Below are positions 1-9,773 of a stretch of DNA of 64,000 bases, piece after piece. The position numbers and the translations under genes were made by a program. The stretch covers positions 48,211-112,210 of the forward strand of contig MU603976.1 in the NCBI GenBank assembly GCA_025201845.1, written 5' to 3'. A model generated the notes under the pieces. It had not been told where the DNA came from, searched no databases, and worked only from the letters and a program-made list of their open reading frames with translations. Position 1 is the stretch's first letter. The number at the start of each line of letters is the position of its first letter. Source of the stretch: Martensiomyces pterosporus. Its lineage: Eukaryota > Kickxellomycota > Kickxellomycetes > Kickxellales > Kickxellaceae.

Positions 1-38
1 CCAGAGATGCAGAGCACGAGTACACAGAGCTTGCAGAT

Positions 39-1526
39 ATGACCGGCGCCCCAGACGGTGCAGCGACAGAGCGTATCTACGAAGCCAATGGCGCTTCGTC
101 TTCTCTTAGCACAGGCAGCCTGGGACGCCGCGGGCTTTCCGTCCTACTTCATGACGCAGAGTTCCGCAAGCACATCCTGCTCAGCATGTCCTTTATCGTT
201 CTCTGGTACACGTTCTCGGGCATGCTCTCGGTGTATAACAAATGGCTGTTTGGCAAATCGGAGCGAGACTTTCCGTTCCCGCTCTTTGTCAGCAGCATAC
301 ATATGCTGGCGCAATATCTGCTGGCGCTTCTCTGTCTCCGCATGTTTCCAAGCATGCGCCCAACACAGTCCCCGACCTGGGGTGCCTATTTGACGCGTGC
401 TGTCCCGTGCGGAATTGCCACGGCTTTGGACGTCGGGCTGAGCAACATCAGTCTGCGCACAATCACGCTGACTTTCTACACAATGTGCAAGTCGTCCAGC
501 CTGGGATTCGTTCTGGTCTTTGCGTTTCTCTTTGGACTGGAGCGTGTGCGGCTTGTTTTGGTTGCAATCATTGCAATCATCTCTGTCGGTGTGGTGCTGA
601 TGGTCGCCGGCGAGGTGGACTTTATACTGTCTGGGTTCATCGAGGCCATCACCTCGTCGGCCATGAGCGGACTGCGCTGGTCGCTGACCCAGATTTTGCT
701 CTCCCAGCCGCGCTTTGGGATGAATAACCCGGTCGCCACAATGTCCAAACTCACTCCAATAATCGGCATCAGCATGCTGCTGTTCTCGCTTATTCTCGAG
801 CACCCATTCACCGAGATCTCAAAGAACAAGAACGTGGAGACAGCCCATGACGCGGTCTTTATTGCGCTGATGATGATTGCGGGCGGCGTTTTGGCCTTTT
901 CCATGGTGCTGTCGGAGTTCTTTTTGATTTCGCGCACGTCGGTGGTCACCTTGTCGATTGCTGGCATGCTAAAAGAAGTGGTGATGGTCGGTGTTGCGCA
1001 CCTGGTCTTTGGCGACAAGATGACGCTCGTCAACGCCAGCGGACTGCTTGTTGCACTGTTTGGCATCGGCATGTACAACTGGCTCAAAATCCACGACACC
1101 CTGAATAGCGGTGGCAAGCAGAGACACGGCAGCACAGACTCGATCAGCGACACCAACGATCTACAACACCGCCGGCTTGTCTTCTCCGGCGATCCCTACG
1201 ATGAGATGGTGGCCATGGAGGCGCTTCCCAGCGGCGACTGGGTTCCAAGCAATAAAGGCGGAGTAAGCAGCGGGATGAATGGCAGCAGCACTGCGCGTAG
1301 GCGGCAATCGGTGTTTGCGAGCGGCGAGGGCAGCAGCCGCGAGGACAGCGATGCGCTGGACCTGGATGGCGTCTCGCTGCCTGATGTTCGACCCAGCGAA
1401 GATGGCGGGCAGAGATATGTCGATATGCACCGGGCGTCACAGTCGAGTTCGCTCAACATGGAGTCGGTCATTTCGCAAGAGCGTGTGGGCAGCCCAAGTG
1501 CTGCAAAACTCAAGCAGCGCGGCTAA
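39..1526 (+). CDS. SLC35C2/YMD8-type triose-phosphate/nucleotide-sugar transporter family protein
   Basis: A 495-residue multi-pass membrane protein of the TPT/DMT superfamily. Hydrophobic helices run from about residue 48 to 350, with the family signature ALDVGLSN near residue 130 followed by the TFYTMCKSS segment, as in SLC35C2. Family members sit in Golgi or ER membranes and exchange nucleotide sugars or phosphorylated sugars; the substrate cannot be read from the sequence. The last 130 residues are a Ser/Gly-rich, probably cytosolic tail. The frame stays open upstream of the first ATG to the left edge, and those codons (DAEHEYTELAD) look coding, so the true start may lie outside the window. 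I am confident of the family and unsure of the N-terminus. Confidence 0.85.
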   Translation: MTGAPDGAATERIYEANGASSSLSTGSLGRRGLSVLLHDAEFRKHILLSMSFIVLWYTFSGMLSVYNKWLFGKSERDFPFPLFVSSIHMLAQYLLALLCLRMFPSMRPTQSPTWGAYLTRAVPCGIATALDVGLSNISLRTITLTFYTMCKSSSLGFVLVFAFLFGLERVRLVLVAIIAIISVGVVLMVAGEVDFILSGFIEAITSSAMSGLRWSLTQILLSQPRFGMNNPVATMSKLTPIIGISMLLFSLILEHPFTEISKNKNVETAHDAVFIALMMIAGGVLAFSMVLSEFFLISRTSVVTLSIAGMLKEVVMVGVAHLVFGDKMTLVNASGLLVALFGIGMYNWLKIHDTLNSGGKQRHGSTDSISDTNDLQHRRLVFSGDPYDEMVAMEALPSGDWVPSNKGGVSSGMNGSSTARRRQSVFASGEGSSREDSDALDLDGVSLPDVRPSEDGGQRYVDMHRASQSSSLNMESVISQERVGSPSAAKLKQRG

Positions 1527-1762
1527 GAAAGACAGTATATGCCACCACACTTGGCAAATGGACATCGTAGCACATCAGCAAAAAAAAAAAAAGGGGGGCA
1601 TGTATAGAGCTTATACACAGTGGCCCAAAGTATTTCTTCTCTCTGCTTGCTCCTCTCTCGCTCTAAAATGTGTACTTTACTTAGCACTGGTATTGAATCT
1701 GCCACACACAAAAGAGAAGCAAATGCCAGCAGCAGTGCGCTATGCTGTGCTGCTAAACAGAC

Positions 1763-3430
1763 TTACAGCTTTGCACTTTGCTTGTGTCTGCTGGCTTCGA
1801 GCTCCTTTAAAACACGGCGCAGGATCTTTCCTGTAGCCGATTTGGGGATGGCATCGATAAGCTCCACTCCGCCGCGCAGCTTCTTGTAGTCCACAACACG
1901 GGACTCGAGCCACTTGCTGATGTCGTCGCAAATGCCAGGCCGCTTCATCTCTGGTCTAACCACCACGTACGCCTTGGGGAGCTCGGATGCACGGGACTCG
2001 TCAAAGACAGGGATCACTGCTGCGTCAACCACTGCTGGGTGGTCGGTAAGCAGACCCTCGAGCTCGGCAGGTGCAATCTGGAACCCCTTGTACTTGATCA
2101 ACTCCTTCTTGCGGTCGGTGATGAACAAGTTGTTGTCCGAGTCGATGTATCCAATGTCGCCAGTGTGCAAGTACCCATCGCCATCAACTGTCTCTGCCGT
2201 TGCTTGCGGATTCTTGTAGTACTCTATCATCACCTGCGGGCCCTTGACCCACATCTCGCCAATTTCGTTGGCGCCTACGCGGTTGCCATCGTCATCAACG
2301 ATCGCAGCGACGGTATTGGGCAGCAGCCTTCCGATTGATCCGGGGACCTTGTCCTTCGCCTTGGCTCTGGCCACCCCGGGGCTCGTTTCCGACAGCCCGT
2401 ACCCCTGCGTGACAAATGCACCGAGCTTCTTCTCTGCCTCCACTTGCAGCTCTTTTGTTAGCGGCGCTGCACCAGAGTTGATGAACACAATGCTCGAGAG
2501 GTCGTACTTGTCGGCAATCGGATTTTTCACAAGCCCGAGTATGACGGGAGGGGCGAGATACAGGGTGTCGATTTTGTGCTCCATGATCAGGGCGCAAAAC
2601 TCCTCAAAGACGAACTTCTCCATGACAACGACAACTCCGCCGCTCATAAGGCTGATGTGGCTAATCAGGATGCCATATATGTGGAACATTGGCAGAACAT
2701 GCAGCCACCTCCTCTGGTGCTTGGTCTTTGTTGCAGCCATCAAGTCTGCGTCGTCATGCTCGGCACACAGGAATTGCATGGCATTGGAAACCAGGTTGCG
2801 GTGAGAGAGCACAACACCCTTGGGCGTCCCGCTAGTTCCCGAGCTAAACACAATGAACGAGGGTGTGTTTGTAACCTCAGCATCCGTCGTGAGGTACACA
2901 CGAGGGAAGGGCGCAGAGGAAAAAACGCCCCGAACATTGTTCTCGCCATCGATAGTCAATATGCGCTCACCGGGAATGGGTACATTGGCAATGCGCAGTG
3001 CCTCCTTGACCACTGGAACAGCCTCCTGCAGGGTGACCACAACCTTCGCCTCAGTGAGCTTGAGCTGGTGCGCGAGCTCGCGCGCATTGTAAGCTGGGTT
3101 CGCAGTGGTGACAATACCGCCAGCCATCAGGGTTCCCATCGTGACAATGGGGTAGAACGAGGTGTTTGGAAGCACGGTTGCCAGAATGTCGCCCTGCTTA
3201 AAGCCCACATTGTTCACAAGACCCGACGCAAAAGACACTGTCGTGCTCTCCAGTTCCGCGAACGACAGCGACTGGGTCTTGTCAAGTATCGCCACAAGCT
3301 TGGGATTCTTGCCGTAAACCGACTGCCGCTTGGTGTAGTCGAAGAAGAACGTCGGCAAGTCTTGGGCTGGCACTTCAAACTCGGGAAACGGCGACCTGAA
3401 GAGCATGTCTGCTGTAGCTACTTGTGCCAT
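1763..3430 (-). CDS. 4-coumarate-CoA ligase-like acyl-CoA synthetase with peroxisomal signal
   Basis: A 555-residue adenylate-forming enzyme of the ANL superfamily that activates a carboxylic acid to its CoA thioester through an acyl-AMP. The P-loop-like motif SSGTSGTPKGV, the YGLSETSPG motif, the HTGDIGYID segment and the terminal lysine motif SATGKILRR are all present in order. The protein ends in AKL, a type 1 peroxisomal targeting signal, so it probably acts in peroxisomes on a fatty or aromatic acid. I chose the ATG at 3430 (MAQVATAD); the frame stays open to 3838, but that extension is low-complexity and lacks homology features. A homopolymer of A follows upstream at 3736. The family is clear, the substrate is not. 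Confidence 0.9.
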   Translation of the reverse strand: MAQVATADMLFRSPFPEFEVPAQDLPTFFFDYTKRQSVYGKNPKLVAILDKTQSLSFAELESTTVSFASGLVNNVGFKQGDILATVLPNTSFYPIVTMGTLMAGGIVTTANPAYNARELAHQLKLTEAKVVVTLQEAVPVVKEALRIANVPIPGERILTIDGENNVRGVFSSAPFPRVYLTTDAEVTNTPSFIVFSSGTSGTPKGVVLSHRNLVSNAMQFLCAEHDDADLMAATKTKHQRRWLHVLPMFHIYGILISHISLMSGGVVVVMEKFVFEEFCALIMEHKIDTLYLAPPVILGLVKNPIADKYDLSSIVFINSGAAPLTKELQVEAEKKLGAFVTQGYGLSETSPGVARAKAKDKVPGSIGRLLPNTVAAIVDDDGNRVGANEIGEMWVKGPQVMIEYYKNPQATAETVDGDGYLHTGDIGYIDSDNNLFITDRKKELIKYKGFQIAPAELEGLLTDHPAVVDAAVIPVFDESRASELPKAYVVVRPEMKRPGICDDISKWLESRVVDYKKLRGGVELIDAIPKSATGKILRRVLKELEASRHKQSAKL

Positions 3431-3840
3431 ATGCGAGGGACTGTGGGCAATGCAGAGGCGCGCGAAAGAGAAACAGCAAATTGCGCTGGGGCGAAAGAGA
3501 GATGCGCTGAGGGAGAAAGATGCCTTGACGAAGGGAGGCAAGCCTGGCAGGCGGGTTGGGTGGTGACGCAGGTCCTGGGCGGGGTACGATGCGTAAATCA
3601 TCTCGCCAAACTTGGGTGCATGCTGCCATCTTTGGCACGCTACACGCACTTTCCAGCATGCATCTGTTGTTGCCCTTCCTCCTCTGGCACTGCATATATT
3701 GTGAAATAAGGCATGTGAAATGTCGCTCAGCGCAAAAAAAAAAAAAAGCCCCTGGGCGAATGCCTGGCATCCACCGAAGAGAAAAGCCGGGGCTGTGCTG
3801 CTGGTTGTCACGGCTCGCAAATCATATGCTGCATCCATTG
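3431..3840. other. Intergenic region, promoter of the acyl-CoA ligase and 3' end of TAF6
   Basis: About 410 bases between the ligase start and the TAF6 stop. It contains a run of 14 A residues near 3735-3748 and no convincing gene. The reading frame that continues upstream of the ligase is best taken as 5' leader. Confidence 0.5.
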
Positions 3841-5172
3841 TTAGTCTTTCCCAGCCCTGCTGTTGGCAAGCAAATACGCTACAATCTTGCCGGCGTCCTT
3901 ATCTGCAAAAACAGCTCTGGCAAGGGTATCACCAACAATCTCGGCTAGTTTCCCCCTCTGCACGCTGGTCAGGCTTGCTGGATCCAGCTCGTTGTTGTCC
4001 AGTGCCAATGCCCTCAGCGCGCCAAGCAGTGCCTCCTGGCAGTGCTTGCCGTCGTTGCTTAGCTGCGGGTTGTCCTTGGACATCTCGGCATCCAACAGCG
4101 ACATGTACGTTTTGATGTTGGGGAGAACCAGCACCTTGATAATGCTAACCCCAAGCTTTGTGAGGCCAACAACAGCACCATAATGCGTGGTCAGGGGCTT
4201 TGTCGGGTCCAGGAATGCGCGAAGCAGCGTCCGCGCGATGCGCGTCTGCAGCGTGTGATACGAGCGGCCGAATTGCTCGCAGATCTCGGCAATCTGGTCT
4301 GCTGCGCCATCACGCAGGGACCAGTGGTCGTCGGTGTAGCTCTCGCACAGCTTCTTGCTGACCAGGCAAGTCAGCAGCGATGGTATGAGCTGGTGCATGT
4401 AGGGCTCGACAAAGAGGTTTGGGTTTCTGCGAATTGCCCTTGCTACCGCCATGGCTGTTTTGAGAGCCTCGAGGCTGTGCATGTTGTTCTTTACAGTCTC
4501 TGCGATATACTGGACAAAGTACGTCACCAGCTGGTGGATTCCCGCATCGATTGAAATGCTCTCAAGCGCAGTGGACTTGACAACGGGATCGGTGCTTTGA
4601 AGCGACTTGGTGACGCACTCAAAGTACAGCTGGAGCTCCTTTGACAGAACGTGCTTTACCAGCGGTATGGTCTCGGCGCCGCCACCTGCTCCTTCTTGCC
4701 GCTGGGATTGCGGCTTGGCCTGCCTTTTAACCGCTGGCTCGTCCTCATCAGCGGGTATTGGGTTCTGCTGAATTCTGGGCTGCACTCCTTCAATAGCTAG
4801 CCAGTGCGCGGTGTAAACGATCTCCAGGGGGATGCTGGGCAGTGGCTCCTCAAGAAGCGTATCGAGATCTATTTGCTCGTCATCCACATAGTAGATATCC
4901 TCAAGCGCAGTGGCTGCTTTGCTAAACTTTATCGGCCGCCCTGTCTCGAATCCATATATAGGCTCAACGTTGCGCACGCGAAGCGCACTGTTGATATCAG
5001 CCACCGTTAGCTTGGTGCGCTTTGAGCGCCGCATAAACTTCATCGCCTCGTTAATCACCTCGTGCAGCCTGTACTCGACGTCTTGTGCCATCGCAGTGGT
5101 GATTCCATCCTTCAGCTTCGAAATACCGATCGACTCTGAGATGTTCTTTATTGTGCTCTTTGGGTATATCAT
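3841..5172 (-). CDS. TAF6: TFIID/SAGA subunit 6 (TAF6)
   Basis: A 443-residue TAF6 homolog. The N-terminus (MIYPKSTIKNISESIGISKL, residues 1-20) begins a histone-fold domain reaching about residue 70, with the typical LTVADINSALRVRNVEPIYGF stretch. After a linker rich in Pro and Gln, residues about 170-420 form the TAF6 C-terminal HEAT-like domain (LYFECVTKSL, NLFVEPYMHQLIPS, HYGAVVGLTKLG). TAF6 pairs with TAF9 through the histone fold in TFIID and SAGA and acts in the nucleus in promoter recognition. The length is close to other fungal TAF6 proteins. No intron is needed. Confidence 0.95.
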   Translation of the reverse strand: MIYPKSTIKNISESIGISKLKDGITTAMAQDVEYRLHEVINEAMKFMRRSKRTKLTVADINSALRVRNVEPIYGFETGRPIKFSKAATALEDIYYVDDEQIDLDTLLEEPLPSIPLEIVYTAHWLAIEGVQPRIQQNPIPADEDEPAVKRQAKPQSQRQEGAGGGAETIPLVKHVLSKELQLYFECVTKSLQSTDPVVKSTALESISIDAGIHQLVTYFVQYIAETVKNNMHSLEALKTAMAVARAIRRNPNLFVEPYMHQLIPSLLTCLVSKKLCESYTDDHWSLRDGAADQIAEICEQFGRSYHTLQTRIARTLLRAFLDPTKPLTTHYGAVVGLTKLGVSIIKVLVLPNIKTYMSLLDAEMSKDNPQLSNDGKHCQEALLGALRALALDNNELDPASLTSVQRGKLAEIVGDTLARAVFADKDAGKIVAYLLANSRAGKD

Positions 5173-5356
5173 TATTGAAGCCGAGTGCGCGGTATTAGTT
5201 CAGTAGCCAGAAGAAGAAGGGAAAGGGGGCGGAGCATGGGTGGGCTAATCATGTGGCAGCTGTGCTTTTCCTGGCCAGCTTGAGAAATAGCTCTCGAAGA
5301 ACAAGGCGCCGGTCTGGCTGTCGCTGGATTTGTGGGCGCGTGTCACGTGGATTGTG

Positions 5357-7267
5357 TCAAGCAGCAATATCGCGGGTTTCGATGGGCAGCGCAACCATGC
5401 ACACAGACGCCGCCCACAACAATGCGACGCTGATGTACATCGGAAGCGTGCTGCTGAGCTCTAATAGAAGCCCAGTGATTAGCGGTGCAATGATGCCTGC
5501 CACACGGCCAAGGGCCGACGCCATCCCACAGGCTGTGCCACGGATGGACGGATGGAAAACCTCGGGCGTGTAGGCATAGATGACAGCAAACATCAGCGAG
5601 CTCATCAGCCCAAACACGGATGACGAAACAGTTGTGAGCACTGGGCTGTGGGCCTTTGCAGTCAGAGCAAATGCGGTCAGCGCTAGCCCCGAAGTGAAGG
5701 TGGCTATTGCCATCGAGTATATTCTGCCCAGGCGCGTGTCCACCATCCAGGCACCAAGGACCGACCCAGGGATGCCGCTCACTGCATATATGAGTGCATC
5801 CCGATATACAGCAACCTGTTTTGCGTGCGATCCAGCAGCATTTGCTGACGGCTGACGGCTGCTGCTTGCCTCGCCCCCACGTGTCTCCAGCAGCTTGGGC
5901 AAGAACACGTTGAACATTGTGAATCCCATTGCAACCAATGACCATATAAGCCAGATCAGGATCGTGGTGCGTCGGAGAGACGGAGAAAACAGGGGCTGCA
6001 GCGTGCGCACATGCCCATTGATGTCAGCCGCACCTTTGACGCCTTTGATGCACGACTCAAGCATTCCAGCGACTGTACGAGATCTTGTGTCTTGCTGGCT
6101 GCGCGAAAATTCATAATCGCCGGCATCTTCATTCTCGGGCCATTCAAGCCAGGAGACGTCGTCAGAGTCATGAAGCGAAGGCGACTCGGTCCCGCCATGG
6201 CTGCTACTGCTGTTGTCTACCGGGTTTGAAATGAGCGAGCTCTGGTAGTCCACCGCCTCGTCTTGGCCATCGCGGCTCATAGCGGCAGGCGGCAATGGCC
6301 TGCTTGTACCCCCGTTAAAGTGCACGATCTTTTTCAGCACAACAACCACATCCGAGCGTCTTTTGTGCTGCAGGAGGAACTTTGGGCTCTCGTATAGGCG
6401 GAAGCAGCCATTGCGCAGTACCACCATCACGAGCGTGACCAAAGACATGGTGACCAGCAGGTACCGCCAGCCGCTATTCTGCTTCGACACATCGCAACCC
6501 TCGGACTCGGAGTCATCAGGACAGCTGAGCGGCGGCAGAATGACCAATGCGACGGCTGAAGTCAGCACCGAGCCGATAGAGAAAAATACACTCAGAAGAG
6601 TGAGGAGATGGCGCTTTTCACGCGGGATGAACTCGAGGAAGATTGCGCCATCAACGGGCATGTTTCCGCCAACGCCAGACCCCAGCCCAAATAAACACAA
6701 GCACAGGAGGCTGAATGTAGGTGCAGCGCTGGCCAGCAGCCCAAAGGTCGCAGACACAACAAGCGTCCAGCGGTAAGCAACCAAGCGCCCGAACTTGTCG
6801 GATATTGGACCCCAGAAAAGCGCACCAGACATCAGACCCAGGAACATGCTCGACGACATTATTCCGATATGTGAGTTGCTGATAGCAAAGTGCTGCTGGA
6901 TGCGTGGCAGGACACACGCCACGCACTGCATCCACATGTTGTCTGCTAGCCAGCCCAGACCGCAGAGAGCCAGAACGCGTCTGTGGTATCTCCCAAAGCC
7001 AATGTTTGAGATCATGCGATTCAGCTCGACTTCCTCGTCACTGTCGTCGCTCTGAGCGATTCCATACTCGCCGCTGTCTGGCGCAGTGGCAGCGCCTTCA
7101 GAGACGGCTGTGTGTGACACAACACTATGTCCCTGAGTACGTTGCTGCGGCAGCGGCGAAAACGGCTTGTGTGGATCGCTGCTGCCGTTGTCGTTGCTAT
7201 CGCTGCTAGAGCCGTGGTGGCTTGCCTCACGTCCAGACAGCACATTGTGAAATGCAGGCTCATTCAT
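5357..7267 (-). CDS. Major facilitator superfamily transporter, SV2/SVOP-like
   Basis: A 636-residue MFS protein with two blocks of six hydrophobic helices. The loop after helix 2 carries the MFS signature (GPISDKFGRL). The first block holds an NMWMQCVACVLP helix typical of SV2/SVOP-type and related sugar or organic-acid transporters. A very long, acidic and Ser-rich central loop of about 130 residues (near residues 310-440) separates the halves and is probably cytosolic and regulated. The substrate is unknown. I took the ATG at 7267 (MNEPAFHN); the frame is open to 7372, giving a possible 35-residue hydrophobic extension that I consider 5' leader. It is transcribed away from the RING gene at 7835. 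Confidence 0.85.
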   Translation of the reverse strand: MNEPAFHNVLSGREASHHGSSSDSNDNGSSDPHKPFSPLPQQRTQGHSVVSHTAVSEGAATAPDSGEYGIAQSDDSDEEVELNRMISNIGFGRYHRRVLALCGLGWLADNMWMQCVACVLPRIQQHFAISNSHIGIMSSSMFLGLMSGALFWGPISDKFGRLVAYRWTLVVSATFGLLASAAPTFSLLCLCLFGLGSGVGGNMPVDGAIFLEFIPREKRHLLTLLSVFFSIGSVLTSAVALVILPPLSCPDDSESEGCDVSKQNSGWRYLLVTMSLVTLVMVVLRNGCFRLYESPKFLLQHKRRSDVVVVLKKIVHFNGGTSRPLPPAAMSRDGQDEAVDYQSSLISNPVDNSSSSHGGTESPSLHDSDDVSWLEWPENEDAGDYEFSRSQQDTRSRTVAGMLESCIKGVKGAADINGHVRTLQPLFSPSLRRTTILIWLIWSLVAMGFTMFNVFLPKLLETRGGEASSSRQPSANAAGSHAKQVAVYRDALIYAVSGIPGSVLGAWMVDTRLGRIYSMAIATFTSGLALTAFALTAKAHSPVLTTVSSSVFGLMSSLMFAVIYAYTPEVFHPSIRGTACGMASALGRVAGIIAPLITGLLLELSSTLPMYISVALLWAASVCMVALPIETRDIAA

Positions 7268-7834
7268 GCTTGTATGCTCATGGCCAAGAGGGCAGTGGTG
7301 CAAGAAAAGCAAGGAAAAATAAGGAGTGGGAAAAAAGAGAGAGCAAGGGGGAAGGGGGCGGGTACCACACAAGTGCCGCCACAGACGAAATGTGCGGAGG
7401 ATGATTTTTGCATCACTTCAGCGGCAACATCAAAATGACGTCAAGCGAGTGGGCTACGGTAGCAGATTGATTGAGCTGGCCCTGCCCCTGCTGCCACTGT
7501 CTTGGACAGCACCCGGCCATCCAGCAAACAGAACCGCGCATTGTTTGCAAAAATTTCATGTACATGCGTGGTGCGTGTTTGCTTCTTTTGCCCTGGCATG
7601 TGACTACTTAACCAGGGTTGAGGTGCTTTGCCGGCATTGAAGGTGGGCGAGTCAGAGCACACTGGGGTAGCTATGCTCAGCCCTGTTCCTGCACCCTGCT
7701 TTTTCTCGCCCTCCTCTCATATCTTCCTCTGCCTTTGTTTTCCTTTGCTGATATTCTCCGTACTGTGCTTACTAATTCCGCCCTTGCGGACATTACACCT
7801 ACATACAGTCACCATAACTAATATCGCTACGAGC
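7268..7834. other. Divergent promoter region between the MFS gene and the first RING gene
   Basis: About 570 bases between two divergent genes. The 130 bases before the RING start are rich in C and T, a common core-promoter feature in fungi. I see no gene or RNA here. Confidence 0.4.
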
Positions 7835-9309
7835 ATGTATGTGCCCGACACCAGCCATCTCGCATCGGGCACAAACGCCAGTGCTTGGGGCTACTCCGCT
7901 GACGCGGTGGCTCGCCGCCACTATGCGCCACTATTCCCTCGCAGCTCTGGTGATTCTACCAGTTCTACCAATTCTACCACCACCGACAGCACAGCAGCCA
8001 GCCCCAAGACGTCCACAACCCTGTCAAAGCAAGCATGGAACATTGTTGCTTACGTCCTGTTCACTCTTGTGCTTGCCATTGGGATGTATAGCCTGAAAGG
8101 TACGCAAGTTACAGGTGCTTTCGTGTTTGACACCAGCCCTCGCTGCCTATTTTTCTTGTTAATTGCCCGCCCTGCTCCTAGCGCATGCCATGTGACCACA
8201 TCAGCCGGCTCACGGCTCCCAATCTGCAGATCGCCCTTGCTCCACTGAGGTTCGCGGGGAATTGCGGCCTGCTGCATTTCTTTACGCATTAAGGAACTGC
8301 TCCTGCTCTAGCCCCGCCATCTGCTACCGTCCATTCGCGGAGGTGGGCGCCTGAGCTTGGTAGTCCATATGAGTGCGCATGGAGGAGTAGGCAAGCCAGC
8401 TGTATCAGAGAGAACAGCTGTAGGAGCACGAGCCTGTCTGCCCGCCTCTCATCGCCATTATGCACGTGCGCGGAGAAATAAATAGATCAAGGAGCCTTCT
8501 GATGCATGTTTCCCAAGACATGTCGCATGCTGCATCTTTCCTCTCTTGCTTTCTCTCGTGCCCTTCCTCACAGCTATATATTCCCCTCTCTTTTCATTCA
8601 GCCGCAACACGCCTGTCTTGGTGCAGCCTACTAAATCCTTTTGTCTGAAGCCATGCATTTGTCCGAGATGCTGCTAGGCATGTACTATCGGAGAGCAGAG
8701 CGCAGGCGAGTGCGGCACGAAAAGCACCACAACCCACTGACTGAGGCTGACCTCGATATCCTGCCCAAGTACGAGCTCAACGAAGAGTCGATCGCCGATA
8801 TTCTTCGTCCCCACGACCGCCGCCGGTATCTGATCAACTCCAGCGGCGTGCAGCAGGCTACTCTGACCGCTCCTGAGCCAGCACATCTGGCACCTGAACA
8901 ACCCAGCACACACCCTGTGTCAGATCAGCAGCAGCAGCAGCAGCCTAGTGGAAGTGCCCCTGCCGAGGGGAAGGGTAAGGAGGTGTTGACTGTTGTCTCT
9001 GAAACACCCACTGACGAGACTGAGGAATCACGATACGCGCCTACTGAAACCAGCGCTAGCTGCGTGATCTGCTTGGAAGACTATGCGATTGGAGAGGTTG
9101 TCCGAGTCCTCCCTTGCGGGCACGTCTTCCACGATGACTGCATCACACACTGGCTCCTGCGCCCCAAGACCAAGTTCCATGACTGTCCGATGTGCAAGAC
9201 CCCCTGCTTTCCCGAAGAGGTAATAGCAAAGGCGCACGAGGAGGCTAGAAGGACCAGCGAGGTTGAGGCCCAAAGAAACTCGCGAACTGCAATTGTCTCG
9301 GTGTTCTAA
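7835..9309 (+). CDS. Membrane-anchored RING-H2 ubiquitin ligase, first of a tandem pair
   Basis: Two exons, 7835-8099 and 8678-9309, give 298 residues. Exon 1 encodes a Ser/Thr-rich, possibly lumenal N-terminus and one transmembrane helix ([19 protein letters not shown]). Exon 2 starts at the basic [10 protein letters not shown] stop-transfer stretch and carries a C3H2C3 RING-H2 finger (CVICLEDY, then [10 protein letters not shown], then CPMC) at about residues 216-264, so it is probably a membrane E3 ligase. The 578-base intron is unusually long. I chose the acceptor TAG at 8677 because every other intron here ends in TAG; an AG at 8650 is also in frame and would add nine residues. A TACTAAAT branch-like site lies at 8629. 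Confidence 0.75.
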
Positions 9310-9773
9310 AGCGCGCCTGAACCACTCAATCAGCATGACGGCAATATATTTACTTCTATTTATATTTCTTGGCCTTCATATATGTTTGTTTCGTATTTCT
9401 GTAATGTATGGATGGAGGCAAAAAAAAAATAGCTGGGTCTTCGTGATGCAGCTGCAAGACATGGGCACGGGACTTGACTTATATATAGCTGCACCAAAGA
9501 TATTTTTACTGCCCGCGTAGTTATGTCTGGATGGCTGATGTGACATACTCCTCCCCTCCACTACACCACTTTTGTGGCGCCTACTTGCAAATCGTCCCTA
9601 GCATACACCACTGGCAAATGCAGAGAATACAGATGCACTTTGCCTGGTTCTCCGAGCTAGATTAGAGGCCAGGGGCTGCCTTCTCTACGTTCTGTGTGGA
9701 ATTTGGAATCCCAGCTATACAGCTTCACATTCTTATGTGATTCGTCGCTAGCCTTGTGCTCTTTTGACAACAC
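9310..9773. other. Intergenic region between the two RING-H2 genes
   Basis: About 460 AT-richer bases with several ATATAT-like stretches. They must hold the terminator of the first RING gene and the promoter of the second. No gene seen. Confidence 0.4.

Noticed and set aside
2576..3709. 377-residue open frame on the plus strand
   Set aside because: Antisense to the acyl-CoA ligase, with no recognisable motif.
1763..3838. 691-residue version of the acyl-CoA ligase
   Set aside because: The extra 136 N-terminal residues are Cys/Phe/Ser-rich, include a poly-Phe run from a homopolymer and lack family similarity.
8651..8677. Acceptor AG at 8650 for the first RING gene
   Set aside because: It is in frame and has a TACTAAAT upstream, but ends in AAG. 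The TAG at 8677 agrees with all other introns and gives the same intron position as the neighbouring RING gene. Kept as an alternative.
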